This document shows positions 7,626 to 15,263 of a stretch of DNA of 64,000 nucleotides, piece after piece (the stretch's first letter is position 1; each line of letters starts with the position of its first letter). The stretch lies in the NCBI GenBank assembly GCA_944324225.1, contig CALUVL010000001.1, forward strand, positions 1 through 64,000, given 5' to 3'. The notes beneath the pieces were generated by a model that was not told the origin of the DNA, ran no database searches, and saw only the letters and a program-made list of their open reading frames with translations. Source of the DNA: Candidatus Gastranaerophilales bacterium (GTDB lineage Bacteria > Cyanobacteriota > Vampirovibrionia > Gastranaerophilales > Gastranaerophilaceae). A program made the position numbers and the translations under genes.

Positions 7626-9092
7626 TTAAACTTTATCCATTTCTTTTATTGATTCGCTTGAATTTACGTAATTTGTCAACTGTTTAAGCGCCGGTTTGTA
7701 GGCGTTGACTGTAGCATTTCCGCCGAGACACCCTCCCGGGCATGCCATAACTTCAATAAGGTTTCCGAGTTCACACATACCGTTTTTGGCATATTTTTTC
7801 AAATCACGGATTGATTGCTTGTCAAGCCCGTCAATTACAACCGGATGAGCCGGAATTTCTTCAGGCAGAAGTGTTTGAACTGCCTTTGCAACTCCGCCTG
7901 TGACTGCATAATTTCTGCCTTCAGCAGAAGCTTCGGTCTTAAATTTGCTTTCAGAACATTCTGCAACCTGAATTCCAAGAGCAATGAACCATGCACCGAT
8001 TTCTTCGTAATTCAAAACATAATCAACATTCGGGTTTTGAAGTGCTTCACGGCGTTTTGCAACACATGGGCTGAAGAATACGGTTACTGCTTCCGGATGT
8101 TCTTTTTTAACAATTTCTGCAGTGTAATAAAGCGGAGTTTTTGTATCTGATCTGAATGGTTTCAGTTCGGGAATATGTTTATCTACGAGTTCATTATAGC
8201 CTGCGCAGCACGATGTTGTCATAAATTCTGCACCGTGTTCCATTCTTTCCACAAATTCAGCGGATTCATTTTTTGTTGTAACGTCAGCACCCTGCGCAAC
8301 TTCATAAACATCGAAGAACCCGAGTTCCTGAATTGCTTCTTTCAATTGTTGCGGAGTGCATGGAAGTTGTCCCATTATTGCAGGTGCAACCATTGCTATA
8401 ACTTTTTTGCCAGCTTTGATATTTTTCAAAACATCAATTATCTGGCTTTTTTCATGAACTGCGCCGAACGGACAGGCTGATACGCATTTGCCGCATGAAA
8501 TACATTTGTCAAAATCTATTTTTGCATGACCGTCTTCCCCTTTTGCTATTGCGCCTACAGGGCAGGCATTTTCGCAAGGAACTATGATTTTTTGAATTGC
8601 CTGATACGGGCAAACCTGAGCACACATTCCGCAATTTTTGCATTTTTCGGGATCAATGACGGATTTTCCGTTGATTACGCTTATTGCACCGAATTTGCAA
8701 GTATTAACACAGGGTCTTGCAACACAACCCTGACAGAGATCTGTTACATAAATTCTTGATGGTACACATCCTTTGCAGGCTGTTGTTAATACTGTCAACG
8801 GTTTTTCATCAGGTTGTTTTCTTTCAAGAGCGTTTTGAGCCAAATCTGACAAAAGTTCACTGTCATCTGTTTCTTCAATAGAGTGTCCGAGTCCTGCCAC
8901 CGCTCTATCTCTTAAGATTGCACGTTCTTTATAAATGCAGCATCTGTATGGAACTTCATGTCCTTTCGGTCGCATATCGAACGGGATAAGTCGTGTGTTT
9001 TCTTCAAAATTGTCACTCAAAAATGCTTTTATAAGCCTTACCAAAATCTCTCTTTTCAGGTGAGATGTTTGTTTCGGGGTGTTTATTGCCAT
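7626..9092 (-). CDS. Monomeric [FeFe] hydrogenase, group B-like
   Basis: The 488-residue enzyme has the layout of group B [FeFe] hydrogenases: an N-terminal region with RCCIYKERAILRDR (50-63), several Fe-S cysteine motifs (CKGC at 106, CQGCVARPC at 120, CKNCGMCAQVC at 151, CENACP at 173, CISCGKCVSAC at 197), then the H-cluster domain. The H-cluster loops are TTSCCAGY (L1, ligand C296, proton-relay C295), SPCVAK (L2, C343) and EVMACPGGC (L3, C451 and C455), so all four ligands are present. L1 has Ala-Gly where classical enzymes have Pro-Ala. It should make or oxidise H2 with ferredoxin in the cytoplasm. It is the last gene of the hydrogen locus and needs HydE/F/G for maturation; hydF is at 20.3 kb. 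Confidence 0.92.
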   Translation of the reverse strand: MAINTPKQTSHLKREILVRLIKAFLSDNFEENTRLIPFDMRPKGHEVPYRCCIYKERAILRDRAVAGLGHSIEETDDSELLSDLAQNALERKQPDEKPLTVLTTACKGCVPSRIYVTDLCQGCVARPCVNTCKFGAISVINGKSVIDPEKCKNCGMCAQVCPYQAIQKIIVPCENACPVGAIAKGEDGHAKIDFDKCISCGKCVSACPFGAVHEKSQIIDVLKNIKAGKKVIAMVAPAIMGQLPCTPQQLKEAIQELGFFDVYEVAQGADVTTKNESAEFVERMEHGAEFMTTSCCAGYNELVDKHIPELKPFRSDTKTPLYYTAEIVKKEHPEAVTVFFSPCVAKRREALQNPNVDYVLNYEEIGAWFIALGIQVAECSESKFKTEASAEGRNYAVTGGVAKAVQTLLPEEIPAHPVVIDGLDKQSIRDLKKYAKNGMCELGNLIEVMACPGGCLGGNATVNAYKPALKQLTNYVNSSESIKEMDKV

Positions 9093-9190
9093 ATTCCTAA
9101 TTTCCTTTTAATTTTATTCCACTATACAACCATTATTGCATAAACAAGAATTTTTTCAAAAAACTGTAACCTCGATAGATTTCTTGATAC

Positions 9191-9227
9191 AAAAATCCCC
9201 TGCTGTTATTGCCGGCGGGGGATTTTT
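9191..9227 (-). terminator. Hairpin terminator between the ferredoxin and hydrogenase genes
   Basis: Outer arms AAAAATCCCC / GGGGATTTTT enclose a GC-rich inner part. It lies 9 nt after the stop of the small ferredoxin gene, so the downstream hydrogenase may also use its own promoter (TATAGT near 9128-9133). Confidence 0.7.
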
Positions 9228-9235
9228 GTAAACTC

Positions 9236-9502
9236 TTATTTCATTGCTGCTAGTTTGTCGTCGATTGCTTTTAAAACTTTTTCAACAGTTGCTTCTTTAA
9301 TTACTTCATCGTCAACTTTTACATAAGGTGCTTTAGAAAATTCCCAGTCGATTGAGCATAACCCAAGACAAGGAACCCCTGAAACATCTACTTTGTCGCC
9401 GTATTTCTTCGGAACCATGTCAATCAATTCCTGCAAATTGGCAGACCCCATTACAAAACATGTTGTTCCCAAACACACTTTCACACTAACTTTCTTTTCC
9501 AT
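9236..9502 (-). CDS. Thioredoxin-like [2Fe-2S] ferredoxin (NuoE/HydC C-terminal type)
   Basis: The 88-residue protein has CLGTTC (C-x4-C) near residues 9-14 and CLGLC (C-x3-C) near 44-48. This is the exact cysteine spacing of thioredoxin-fold [2Fe-2S] ferredoxins related to NuoE. ATG 9502 is chosen because GGAAAGGA lies upstream; a longer frame starts with TTG at 9532. A second protein of this type is at 12668. Such proteins sit next to [FeFe] hydrogenases and their sensors in many anaerobes, where they are thought to pass electrons or report redox state. The flavoprotein partner (HydB/NuoF) is absent here. Confidence 0.85.
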   Translation of the reverse strand: MEKKVSVKVCLGTTCFVMGSANLQELIDMVPKKYGDKVDVSGVPCLGLCSIDWEFSKAPYVKVDDEVIKEATVEKVLKAIDDKLAAMK

Positions 9503-9627
9503 TTTTTTATCCTTTCCGTAAATTGTAGTCAAACTTTTTAAATTTTTGCCGGAGGTTTTGCCTCTGTTTTATCCTTTCTTATCAATATTAGTAATTTTTT
9601 AATTGTAGTCGAATTAATTTGTAATGG

Positions 9628-10791
9628 TTACATATACTGAACATTGACCTTCTTGAAATATTTATCCTGTAGTATGTTTGCCATTTTCTTGATAATGTTC
9701 TTGCGGATTTCAATTTCTATCGGAAGCGCTGGATCATAATGAGCCTGATTTAATTTCGCTCCGACCATGAAATTTATGCAGTCACTATCTAACAAGAATT
9801 TTACCAACTTACCCGCAGCATTGTCAATATCTGTTGTATTTGATTCCAGATACTCTAAGGTTTTGGTAAGTGTCAGAATACCTTCCGTTACAAGATCCAC
9901 GCCTTCCATATATGAACACGCCGGAAGTTTGCCAATACTGATTGTCGAATCCATTTCTATCGGACGTTTTAGTTCTCTTGATATTAGGTTGGCTGTTGTT
10001 CCGCCACAAATTGCTTTTTTACCTTTAAATTTGTCAAAAAGTTGTGCGTATTCAGCGTCTTTCTGCTGATGATACGGGGGGCCTGTAAAAATCAGAGATT
10101 CTCTTGGCTCTCTGAAATATAAAACGCATGCAGAAATGTCATCTTTAGGGTTTCTGTCAGTTTCGATGTTGCGGGCTTGATTAACAATATATTGTGCCAG
10201 CTCCGAGCTTGAAATATCCGGATGTTCTTTTAATTTATCCTCCAGAAGAACTATCAATCCTTCCCTTCTTAATCCGAGTTTGAGTCTTCCACCTCCTAGT
10301 CCTGCCTGTGTTACACCGTCAGAACAAAATATCAGTCTGTCGCCAAGGCGAAGTTGAATTTTATAAAGCTTCATCCTTCTGTTTTTAAAGGTTTTGGATT
10401 GAACTGTTTCGTATTCCGGCTTCATAACCTCGTTGTTGCGTATCCAGATGAATTCCGGGTTGCCTTCTTCAACTATTTTGGCGCTTCCGTAATCATCACA
10501 GTCAATTGCGGAAAATGTTGAATAGCTTATTTTTCTTACCTTGCACACCGGAAGCGAGTTCATTATAATTTCGGCGGCTTTTCGTATCGGAATCTGTCCG
10601 TTTTCTATAAATCTCAAAAGCATTGTTGCCGTCATGCAGGATAAAATGTTTGCCTTTATTCCGCTCCCGAGCCCGTCTGACAAAACCGCAATCAAACGTG
10701 CTTCGTCAGGGTATCTTTTGGAAATAAAGTAATCCCCGTAAGCATTCTGATTATATTTTTTCATCTGACTGCAATCTATATCAATAAACAT
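9628..10791 (-). CDS. SpoIIE/PP2C-type serine phosphatase linked to the hydrogenase sensor
   Basis: Residues 1-235 form a PP2C-like domain with the metal-binding signatures LSDGLGSG (D39), FCSDGVTQAG and DDISACVLYF. The C-terminal 150 residues contain KAICGGTTANLISRELKRPIE and no named domain. Phosphatases of this type are commonly encoded beside PAS-containing sensory [FeFe] hydrogenases, where they are proposed to pass the hydrogen signal to a Ser/Thr phosphorylation switch. The target and the opposing kinase are not in the window. It has its own SD (AAGGGT) and follows the sensor gene after about 109 nt. Confidence 0.85.
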   Translation of the reverse strand: MFIDIDCSQMKKYNQNAYGDYFISKRYPDEARLIAVLSDGLGSGIKANILSCMTATMLLRFIENGQIPIRKAAEIIMNSLPVCKVRKISYSTFSAIDCDDYGSAKIVEEGNPEFIWIRNNEVMKPEYETVQSKTFKNRRMKLYKIQLRLGDRLIFCSDGVTQAGLGGGRLKLGLRREGLIVLLEDKLKEHPDISSSELAQYIVNQARNIETDRNPKDDISACVLYFREPRESLIFTGPPYHQQKDAEYAQLFDKFKGKKAICGGTTANLISRELKRPIEMDSTISIGKLPACSYMEGVDLVTEGILTLTKTLEYLESNTTDIDNAAGKLVKFLLDSDCINFMVGAKLNQAHYDPALPIEIEIRKNIIKKMANILQDKYFKKVNVQYM

Positions 10792-10900
10792 GTTTTACCC
10801 TTATTTTATTTAAAGTCGTTTTGCTGTTATTAGGCATTTTACTTCTTCATATATTTTTTGCAGATATGCTGAAATAAATTCAGTCTGACAAAACACCTGA

Positions 10901-12622
10901 TTATTTAATTTCCTCATTTTCATCTTTGTCATCAAAGTCATTAGCAATTGAACTCAGCAGAGTTTCTGTTTCAACCATGTGCTCGCCTAAGAGGCATGCA
11001 ATTTCCTGAACAATTGAGATGTTTTTGGAAATTACTTCGTGAGCTTTTTGGGAAATCTTTTCTCTGTTTGATTCGATCTGGGTTACGTCAGTGATGACAG
11101 CGCCGACTATTTCGTGTTCTTCAATTGTGAATGCGCTGATGTCATAAAGTCTGTTTTTGCTTGGATAACGTTCTTTATGAAGATCTTTGCCGGTGTCCAG
11201 AATTGTTTTGAAGATGTCTGCAAAGTCTACAATTCTGTCTATGGCGGCACCTGCTACTCCATCGGGTCTTGTTTTGAAAACATCATACATATCACCTGTA
11301 AACATCCGCATAAATGCATCATTAGCTTCAATAATGTTCATATTACTGTCAACCATTACGGTGGCAGAAGGCATACATCTGAGCATTGCATTAGCTTTTC
11401 TCATTGCGATTTTTCTCATATAAGAAACACACATTGACGTTTCTGCATCCCCGTCAAGAAGTGCTTTTGCCAGATCCCGGCATGTTGCATATCCGCAGCC
11501 GCCACAGTTAAGTTCGTCATCAACCGTGTGTTTGCCGATTTTTTTGAGGGTTTTAAGGATGTCTTCTATCGGATATTCGCTTGTGACCACTTTCTTCGGT
11601 ACAACGTCCATATCAACGACGGTTTCCGGAACTTTTGGTATAATTTCACGTGTTTTAACATTAGCCAGAACGTCCGATACGATACTGATTCCCGCTTTTT
11701 CCGTTGAAATGCACGGCCCTGCAACACAGCCGCCTTCGCAGGAAAGTGCTTCAACAAAAATTATCTTATCCAGTTTGTCGGGATTAAGCTGGTTTAAGGC
11801 TCTTTCAAACGATAGAAGCCCGCTTATATCCATCAATTGGACTTCTTTTTTTATGCCGATTTTGCGGATTGTTTCGTTCATTCCGCCGTCTATAGGGTAA
11901 AGAGAACCCTCATATGCTGATTTTGGCACAAATTTGTTCTCAGGATCGGCCGGAATTGATGAAATATCTATTGCTTCATCATTCAGCCAGAGTTTTAATT
12001 CTTCAAACGTCAAAGCAACGTCGAAAAGTTTGTATTCATCAGCTTCGTTTTTTTTGCCGATACAGGGGCCTATGAATACAATAGAAATATTTTCGCCGTA
12101 TTTGTCCTTAAGCATTCTGGCATGTGTCATAGCGGGCGAGCCTACGGGAGTTACGCATGCTGCAAATTCCGGACGGTATTTTCTTATAAAGTTTACAATG
12201 ACGGGGCAGGCGCTTGAGATAAAAAGCCCTTTTTCTGCATTGTTAAGCATTTCCGCTGTTTTTATGGAAACTTCCTGTGCGCCGAGGGCGGTTTCGGAAA
12301 CCCCCTTGAAGCCGAGTCTTTTCAGGATGGAAACCATCTTCTCCTCACTCACATCAAAAACTCCGCTCCAGCTTGGCGCAAGTGATACATAGACATCTTT
12401 CTGTGCTCGGATAAGGTTTTTGGCTTTATCTATATCTGTGCGGACTCTTTTTGCATTGGATGGACAGGCTTTAACACAGTTTCCGCAGGCAATACAGCGT
12501 TCGCCTATAACTGAAGCATGTCCGTTTTCAATTTTGATTGCTTTGACAGGACATTCCCTGATGCATTTGTAACAGTCGTGACACTCGTTTGAAAGCGTGT
12601 AAACCGGATTTGTACTATTCAT
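10901..12622 (-). CDS. Sensory [FeFe] hydrogenase with PAS domain (HydS-like, group C)
   Basis: The 573-residue protein has two N-terminal 4Fe-4S motifs (cysteines 14-24 and 43-53) and an H-cluster domain with SSACPV (C139), GPCIGKKNE (C187) and ALSCEGGC (C295, C299). Next come a 4Fe-4S domain CGGCGYATC...C (373, 376, 381, 398), a PAS domain (about 409-515), and a C-terminal helical output region with ISIVQEIACLLGEH. The proton-relay Cys of catalytic hydrogenases is Ala here (A138), a known mark of HydS-type sensors with slow turnover. It is inferred to sense H2 or redox state and signal to the adjacent phosphatase. Confidence 0.92.
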   Translation of the reverse strand: MNSTNPVYTLSNECHDCYKCIRECPVKAIKIENGHASVIGERCIACGNCVKACPSNAKRVRTDIDKAKNLIRAQKDVYVSLAPSWSGVFDVSEEKMVSILKRLGFKGVSETALGAQEVSIKTAEMLNNAEKGLFISSACPVIVNFIRKYRPEFAACVTPVGSPAMTHARMLKDKYGENISIVFIGPCIGKKNEADEYKLFDVALTFEELKLWLNDEAIDISSIPADPENKFVPKSAYEGSLYPIDGGMNETIRKIGIKKEVQLMDISGLLSFERALNQLNPDKLDKIIFVEALSCEGGCVAGPCISTEKAGISIVSDVLANVKTREIIPKVPETVVDMDVVPKKVVTSEYPIEDILKTLKKIGKHTVDDELNCGGCGYATCRDLAKALLDGDAETSMCVSYMRKIAMRKANAMLRCMPSATVMVDSNMNIIEANDAFMRMFTGDMYDVFKTRPDGVAGAAIDRIVDFADIFKTILDTGKDLHKERYPSKNRLYDISAFTIEEHEIVGAVITDVTQIESNREKISQKAHEVISKNISIVQEIACLLGEHMVETETLLSSIANDFDDKDENEEIK

Positions 12623-12667
12623 CTTAACCCCTGTAATTTAATTGTAAGGATGTTTTTAAAATAAATT

Positions 12668-12916
12668 TTATTTAACTTTAACAAGTTCATCTAAAGTTTG
12701 TTTGAGTTTTTCTTCATCAACTTCAGTATATTCAATACCGTTGATAATAACATTAGGTCCTGTAACACATTTACCTTCGCAGCGAGAGCCTGCAAGGTCG
12801 ATATCTGCTTCAAGTCCGTTTTCTTTAATGTATTTTTCAATAAACTCAAGATTGGATGCATTTCCTCTTGCAAAACATGAACTTCCCATACATACGGTAA
12901 TATTTAATTTTGCCAT
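12668..12916 (-). CDS. Thioredoxin-like [2Fe-2S] ferredoxin, first gene of the hydrogen locus
   Basis: The 82-residue protein has CMGSSC (C-x4-C, residues 9-14) and CEGKC (C-x3-C, near 46-50), the NuoE-type thioredoxin-fold [2Fe-2S] ligand set. It is related to the 88-residue ferredoxin at 9236 but clearly diverged from it. It starts with a GAGGGT SD and stands 45 nt before the sensory hydrogenase gene. Its likely role is electron transfer to or from the sensor; this is inferred from position. Confidence 0.87.
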   Translation of the reverse strand: MAKLNITVCMGSSCFARGNASNLEFIEKYIKENGLEADIDLAGSRCEGKCVTGPNVIINGIEYTEVDEEKLKQTLDELVKVK

Positions 12917-12932
12917 GTGACCCTCTTTTAAG

Positions 12933-13012
12933 TTTACCTGATATACATTTCTTTCTATATATTACTCCAATTAAAATTTTTAAGCAAGCTTTATTTGGTT
13001 ATATCAGGTAAA
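12933..13012. promoter_or_regulatory. Promoter of the hydrogen locus flanked by a 13-bp inverted repeat
   Basis: TTTACCTGATATA at 12933-12945 and TATATCAGGTAAA at 13000-13012 are perfect inverted copies 54 nt apart. Between them, on the minus strand, lie TTGCTT (12982-12987) and TAATAT (12959-12964) separated by 17 nt, a good -35/-10 pair. One arm lies just downstream of the expected transcription start and the other just upstream of the -35 element, as expected for paired operator sites. Confidence 0.6.
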
Positions 13013-13018
13013 TTACCA

Positions 13019-13065
13019 TAGGCCTAATTCGACTATGGATACGGAGATGCACTTTTGAGTGCAAA
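13019..13065. repeat. Degenerate third copy of the 211-435 repeat
   Basis: CCTAATTC-ACT, then GGTGCACTT-like sequence (here GATGCACTTTTGAGTGC), matches the second half of the repeat units at 211-293 and 354-435 with several changes. Confidence 0.4.
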
Positions 13066-13109
13066 TATGGAGTCCACTCACCCGGCAGTTCACTTTGTGC
13101 ACAAAAATA

Positions 13110-13136
13110 AGCCCCTAAATCCTAAATTTAAGGGCT
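13110..13136 (-). terminator. Terminator after the small tandem frames
   Basis: Arms AGCCCCTAAAT / ATTTAAGGGCT (one mismatch) with a 5-nt loop. On the minus strand the hairpin is followed by TATTTTTG. It ends a minus-strand transcript covering 13159-13349 and perhaps the gene at 13390. Confidence 0.6.
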
Positions 13137-13158
13137 CCTATTTGCACTAACCTGCTCT

Positions 13159-13296
13159 TCACTTTCGTTCTAATTTGCTGCGGTTTGAGGAATTACCAAA
13201 TCGACAGTTTTTAAGTTGCACTACAACAAATCTTACAGGATTTTTAAATCTGTGTGATTGTATTTTTCCCGTAAGATTTGTGCAATCTGATTTCAT
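13159..13296 (-). CDS. Possible 45-residue basic protein
   Basis: ATG at 13296 is preceded by AGGAAGAGG with 7-nt spacing, and the frame runs 45 codons to TGA. The product is rich in Lys, Arg and Asn and matches no family I know. The frame overlaps the preceding 18-codon frame by ATGA and is followed by a terminator, which supports a real small gene. Against it, the frame contains an 11-bp inverted repeat (13226-13236 / 13271-13281) that could mean a structured RNA instead. Confidence 0.35.
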   Translation of the reverse strand: MKSDCTNLTGKIQSHRFKNPVRFVVVQLKNCRFGNSSNRSKLERK

Positions 13297-13349
13297 AATA
13301 AACCTCTTCCTATATATTTAGATATAGAATTTTTTTCTTGATTAACCAT
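13293..13349 (-). CDS. Possible 18-residue leader peptide
   Basis: ATG at 13349 follows AGGGG with 7-nt spacing and encodes MVNQEKNSISKYIGRGLL. Its TGA overlaps the ATG of the 45-residue frame (ATGA), as in a translationally coupled leader. No homologue is recognised. Confidence 0.25.
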   Translation of the reverse strand: MVNQEKNSISKYIGRGLL

Positions 13350-13389
13350 TATTTTCCCCTATAAAAAACTGTGTATAACTTTTTTTTAA

Positions 13390-14520
13390 TCAGGCTTGCT
13401 GAGATTTGCTCAGTCCTAGTCTTTTAAGAATTTCTTTTACATTAACAGGAGCCTTCTCTAATGCTTCTTTGCCATTGTATGTGAATTTTACTGTCAGAAT
13501 TTTACCGGAGGTATCTTTATCTATTGAGGCTGTTATTTTATCTGCAATTTCAGGAACTGCATTCATAAATTGCTGTGACATGACATTCAAATATTCATCA
13601 GGATATTTTTCAGCGAATTGAACCGGAGTTAGTTGTTTACCAGTATTGTCACGATATAAAACGTTTTCTCCGTTTGCCCAAACTCTTGCTGAGTATCCGT
13701 CTTTCAGTTTCATTTCTGTACCGAGAGCGTATTGAGCATTCAGTTCTGTTCCGTCATAGGCGGAGTAATATTTTCCTTCTTTGATAATTGTACCGTTCGG
13801 GCCGGCTTCTCCTTCAATTTTTGTGCCGTCTGTTTTTACAACTGACTGTGGTTTAATTTCAGTTTTTGGTTGTTCCGGTTTTTCTTCTGCGGCCGGAGGT
13901 GTTGTACCTTCCGGATTTTCAGGAGCTTCAGGAGCTTCTGTGCCGGAAAGTTCTTCTTTTATTGTTTCAATAACATTTGCGGCTTTGTCATGAAGTGTTT
14001 TTATGTCTTCCTGAATTTGTTTGAAATCCTCTCTAAGAGCATCTTTGTCTGCATTTGGTTTTTGCATTGCTTTTTTGTATTCAGAAAGTTTTTTCTCCAA
14101 AGCTTTTGCTTCATCTATAATTTTTTGGATTTCTGCTTTTTGTTCGTCATTCAGGTTTTTGTCTTTTATAAGTGCTCCAAATTGACCTTTAATTGTGCCA
14201 AGGTTTTTAGTGGCTTCATTAAAGTTCATTCCGTCCATGATTTCTGCCATTCGGTTTTTGCCCCAGTCATAAGCCTGTTGAAGTCCTTGCTGTGTTAAAG
14301 CAGGATTTGTAACATTATTCTGAATCGGAATTGAAAACAGAGGGTTCCACTGGCTTACATGATTAGGGTTAAGAATGCCATGAAACAGTCTTGCTTCCTG
14401 CGGTGTTGCATATTCAGGCAAAACATTCAGCTGCATTTCATATCCGTAATTTGAAGACCATGCGTAAGGGCCCATCCCCATCCATATGTATGGATTTGTA
14501 AAATCTGTAAGTCCAGACAT
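13390..14520 (-). CDS. Hypothetical protein with coiled coil and Pro/Glu-rich linker
   Basis: The 376-residue protein is not recognised. There is no signal peptide. Residues 1-65 are rich in Trp, Tyr and Pro (DFTNPYIWMGMGPYAW). About 85-200 is strongly helical and charged (likely coiled coil), about 195-230 is a Pro/Glu-rich linker, and about 235-376 is a globular tail starting with VVKTDGTKIEGEAGPNG. The start has an AAGGAGA SD. The architecture (aromatic N-terminus, coiled coil, linker, tail) looks like a structural or surface-associated protein, but no function can be assigned. Confidence 0.75.
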   Translation of the reverse strand: MSGLTDFTNPYIWMGMGPYAWSSNYGYEMQLNVLPEYATPQEARLFHGILNPNHVSQWNPLFSIPIQNNVTNPALTQQGLQQAYDWGKNRMAEIMDGMNFNEATKNLGTIKGQFGALIKDKNLNDEQKAEIQKIIDEAKALEKKLSEYKKAMQKPNADKDALREDFKQIQEDIKTLHDKAANVIETIKEELSGTEAPEAPENPEGTTPPAAEEKPEQPKTEIKPQSVVKTDGTKIEGEAGPNGTIIKEGKYYSAYDGTELNAQYALGTEMKLKDGYSARVWANGENVLYRDNTGKQLTPVQFAEKYPDEYLNVMSQQFMNAVPEIADKITASIDKDTSGKILTVKFTYNGKEALEKAPVNVKEILKRLGLSKSQQA

Positions 14521-14612
14521 AACTTTTAATCTCCTTAATTAATTCCCGTACTTATATAAAGTATTTTCAGGCGGAGATATTGCTTATTTTAAATTTTTAT
14601 TCTTAATGAATC

Positions 14613-15263
14613 TTAATAATTTGAAAATAAATCTATTAGACTATCAACAGTCAAATCGGGTGCAATTTCTTTTATAGAAGTGATTTCGGCAGTATCAATG
14701 TTTTCACGGAAAATTTTTTCCAGTAATGTTTTATCATAATCCATCAGGATGGAGCCGTGCTGTAAAATATAACCGTTTTTGCGGCACTGGGCGGAGCCGA
14801 TAAGCTTCTTGCCGTTGTAACAAAGGTCAGCGCCTGTTGAAAGAAGCATGCAGTATTCAAATTTGGTTCTTACGGCCTTTTGGGTGCCAAAATCAAGATT
14901 TATGCCGAGTCTGGAAAATTTATCAATTAAAAATTTAGAGATTTCAATGTAGGATTCTTTAATGTTTTCGCCATGTTTGAGGTATTCGGCCGGACATATA
15001 AAGCTATAGGTTAATTCTTTGTCATGCAAAAGCGCCCGTCCGCCTGTCATCCGTCTTACGATATCAATGCCGTTGGATTTAAGAAATTCTTTGTCGAGAA
15101 AATCATCTTTCTGGTTTCTGCCGAGGCTGACGCAGGCGGGCGACCAGCCGTAAAGTCGAAAAATTGCGTCTTTAAAATTAGTTTCAATGGCCTCATCAAG
15201 CAAATCGCTGTCGATTTGCATGTTTTCGGCGCCTGTTTTGATTTCAAACGGAATAAATTTCAC
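14613..15263 (-). CDS. Lipoate-protein ligase A-like protein
   Basis: The 216-residue protein belongs to the biotin/lipoate A/B ligase fold. Visible motifs are IVRRMTGGRALLHDKELTYSF (about residues 69-89; the RR-x-TGG-x-x-x-H lipoyl-AMP loop) and NGKKLIGSAQCRKNGYILQHGSIL with the catalytic Lys. It attaches lipoate or octanoate to carrier lysines. It lacks the extra C-terminal domain of E. coli LplA. It starts with GTG overlapping the TAG of the preceding gene, so it is translationally coupled to two secreted-protein genes. No lipoylated enzyme is encoded in the window. Confidence 0.88.
   Translation of the reverse strand: MKFIPFEIKTGAENMQIDSDLLDEAIETNFKDAIFRLYGWSPACVSLGRNQKDDFLDKEFLKSNGIDIVRRMTGGRALLHDKELTYSFICPAEYLKHGENIKESYIEISKFLIDKFSRLGINLDFGTQKAVRTKFEYCMLLSTGADLCYNGKKLIGSAQCRKNGYILQHGSILMDYDKTLLEKIFRENIDTAEITSIKEIAPDLTVDSLIDLFSNY

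Noticed and set aside
7626-12916. Electron-bifurcating HydABC hydrogenase
   Set aside because: The two small ferredoxins resemble HydC, but there is no HydB/NuoF flavoprotein and the hydrogenase is of the monomeric group B-like layout.
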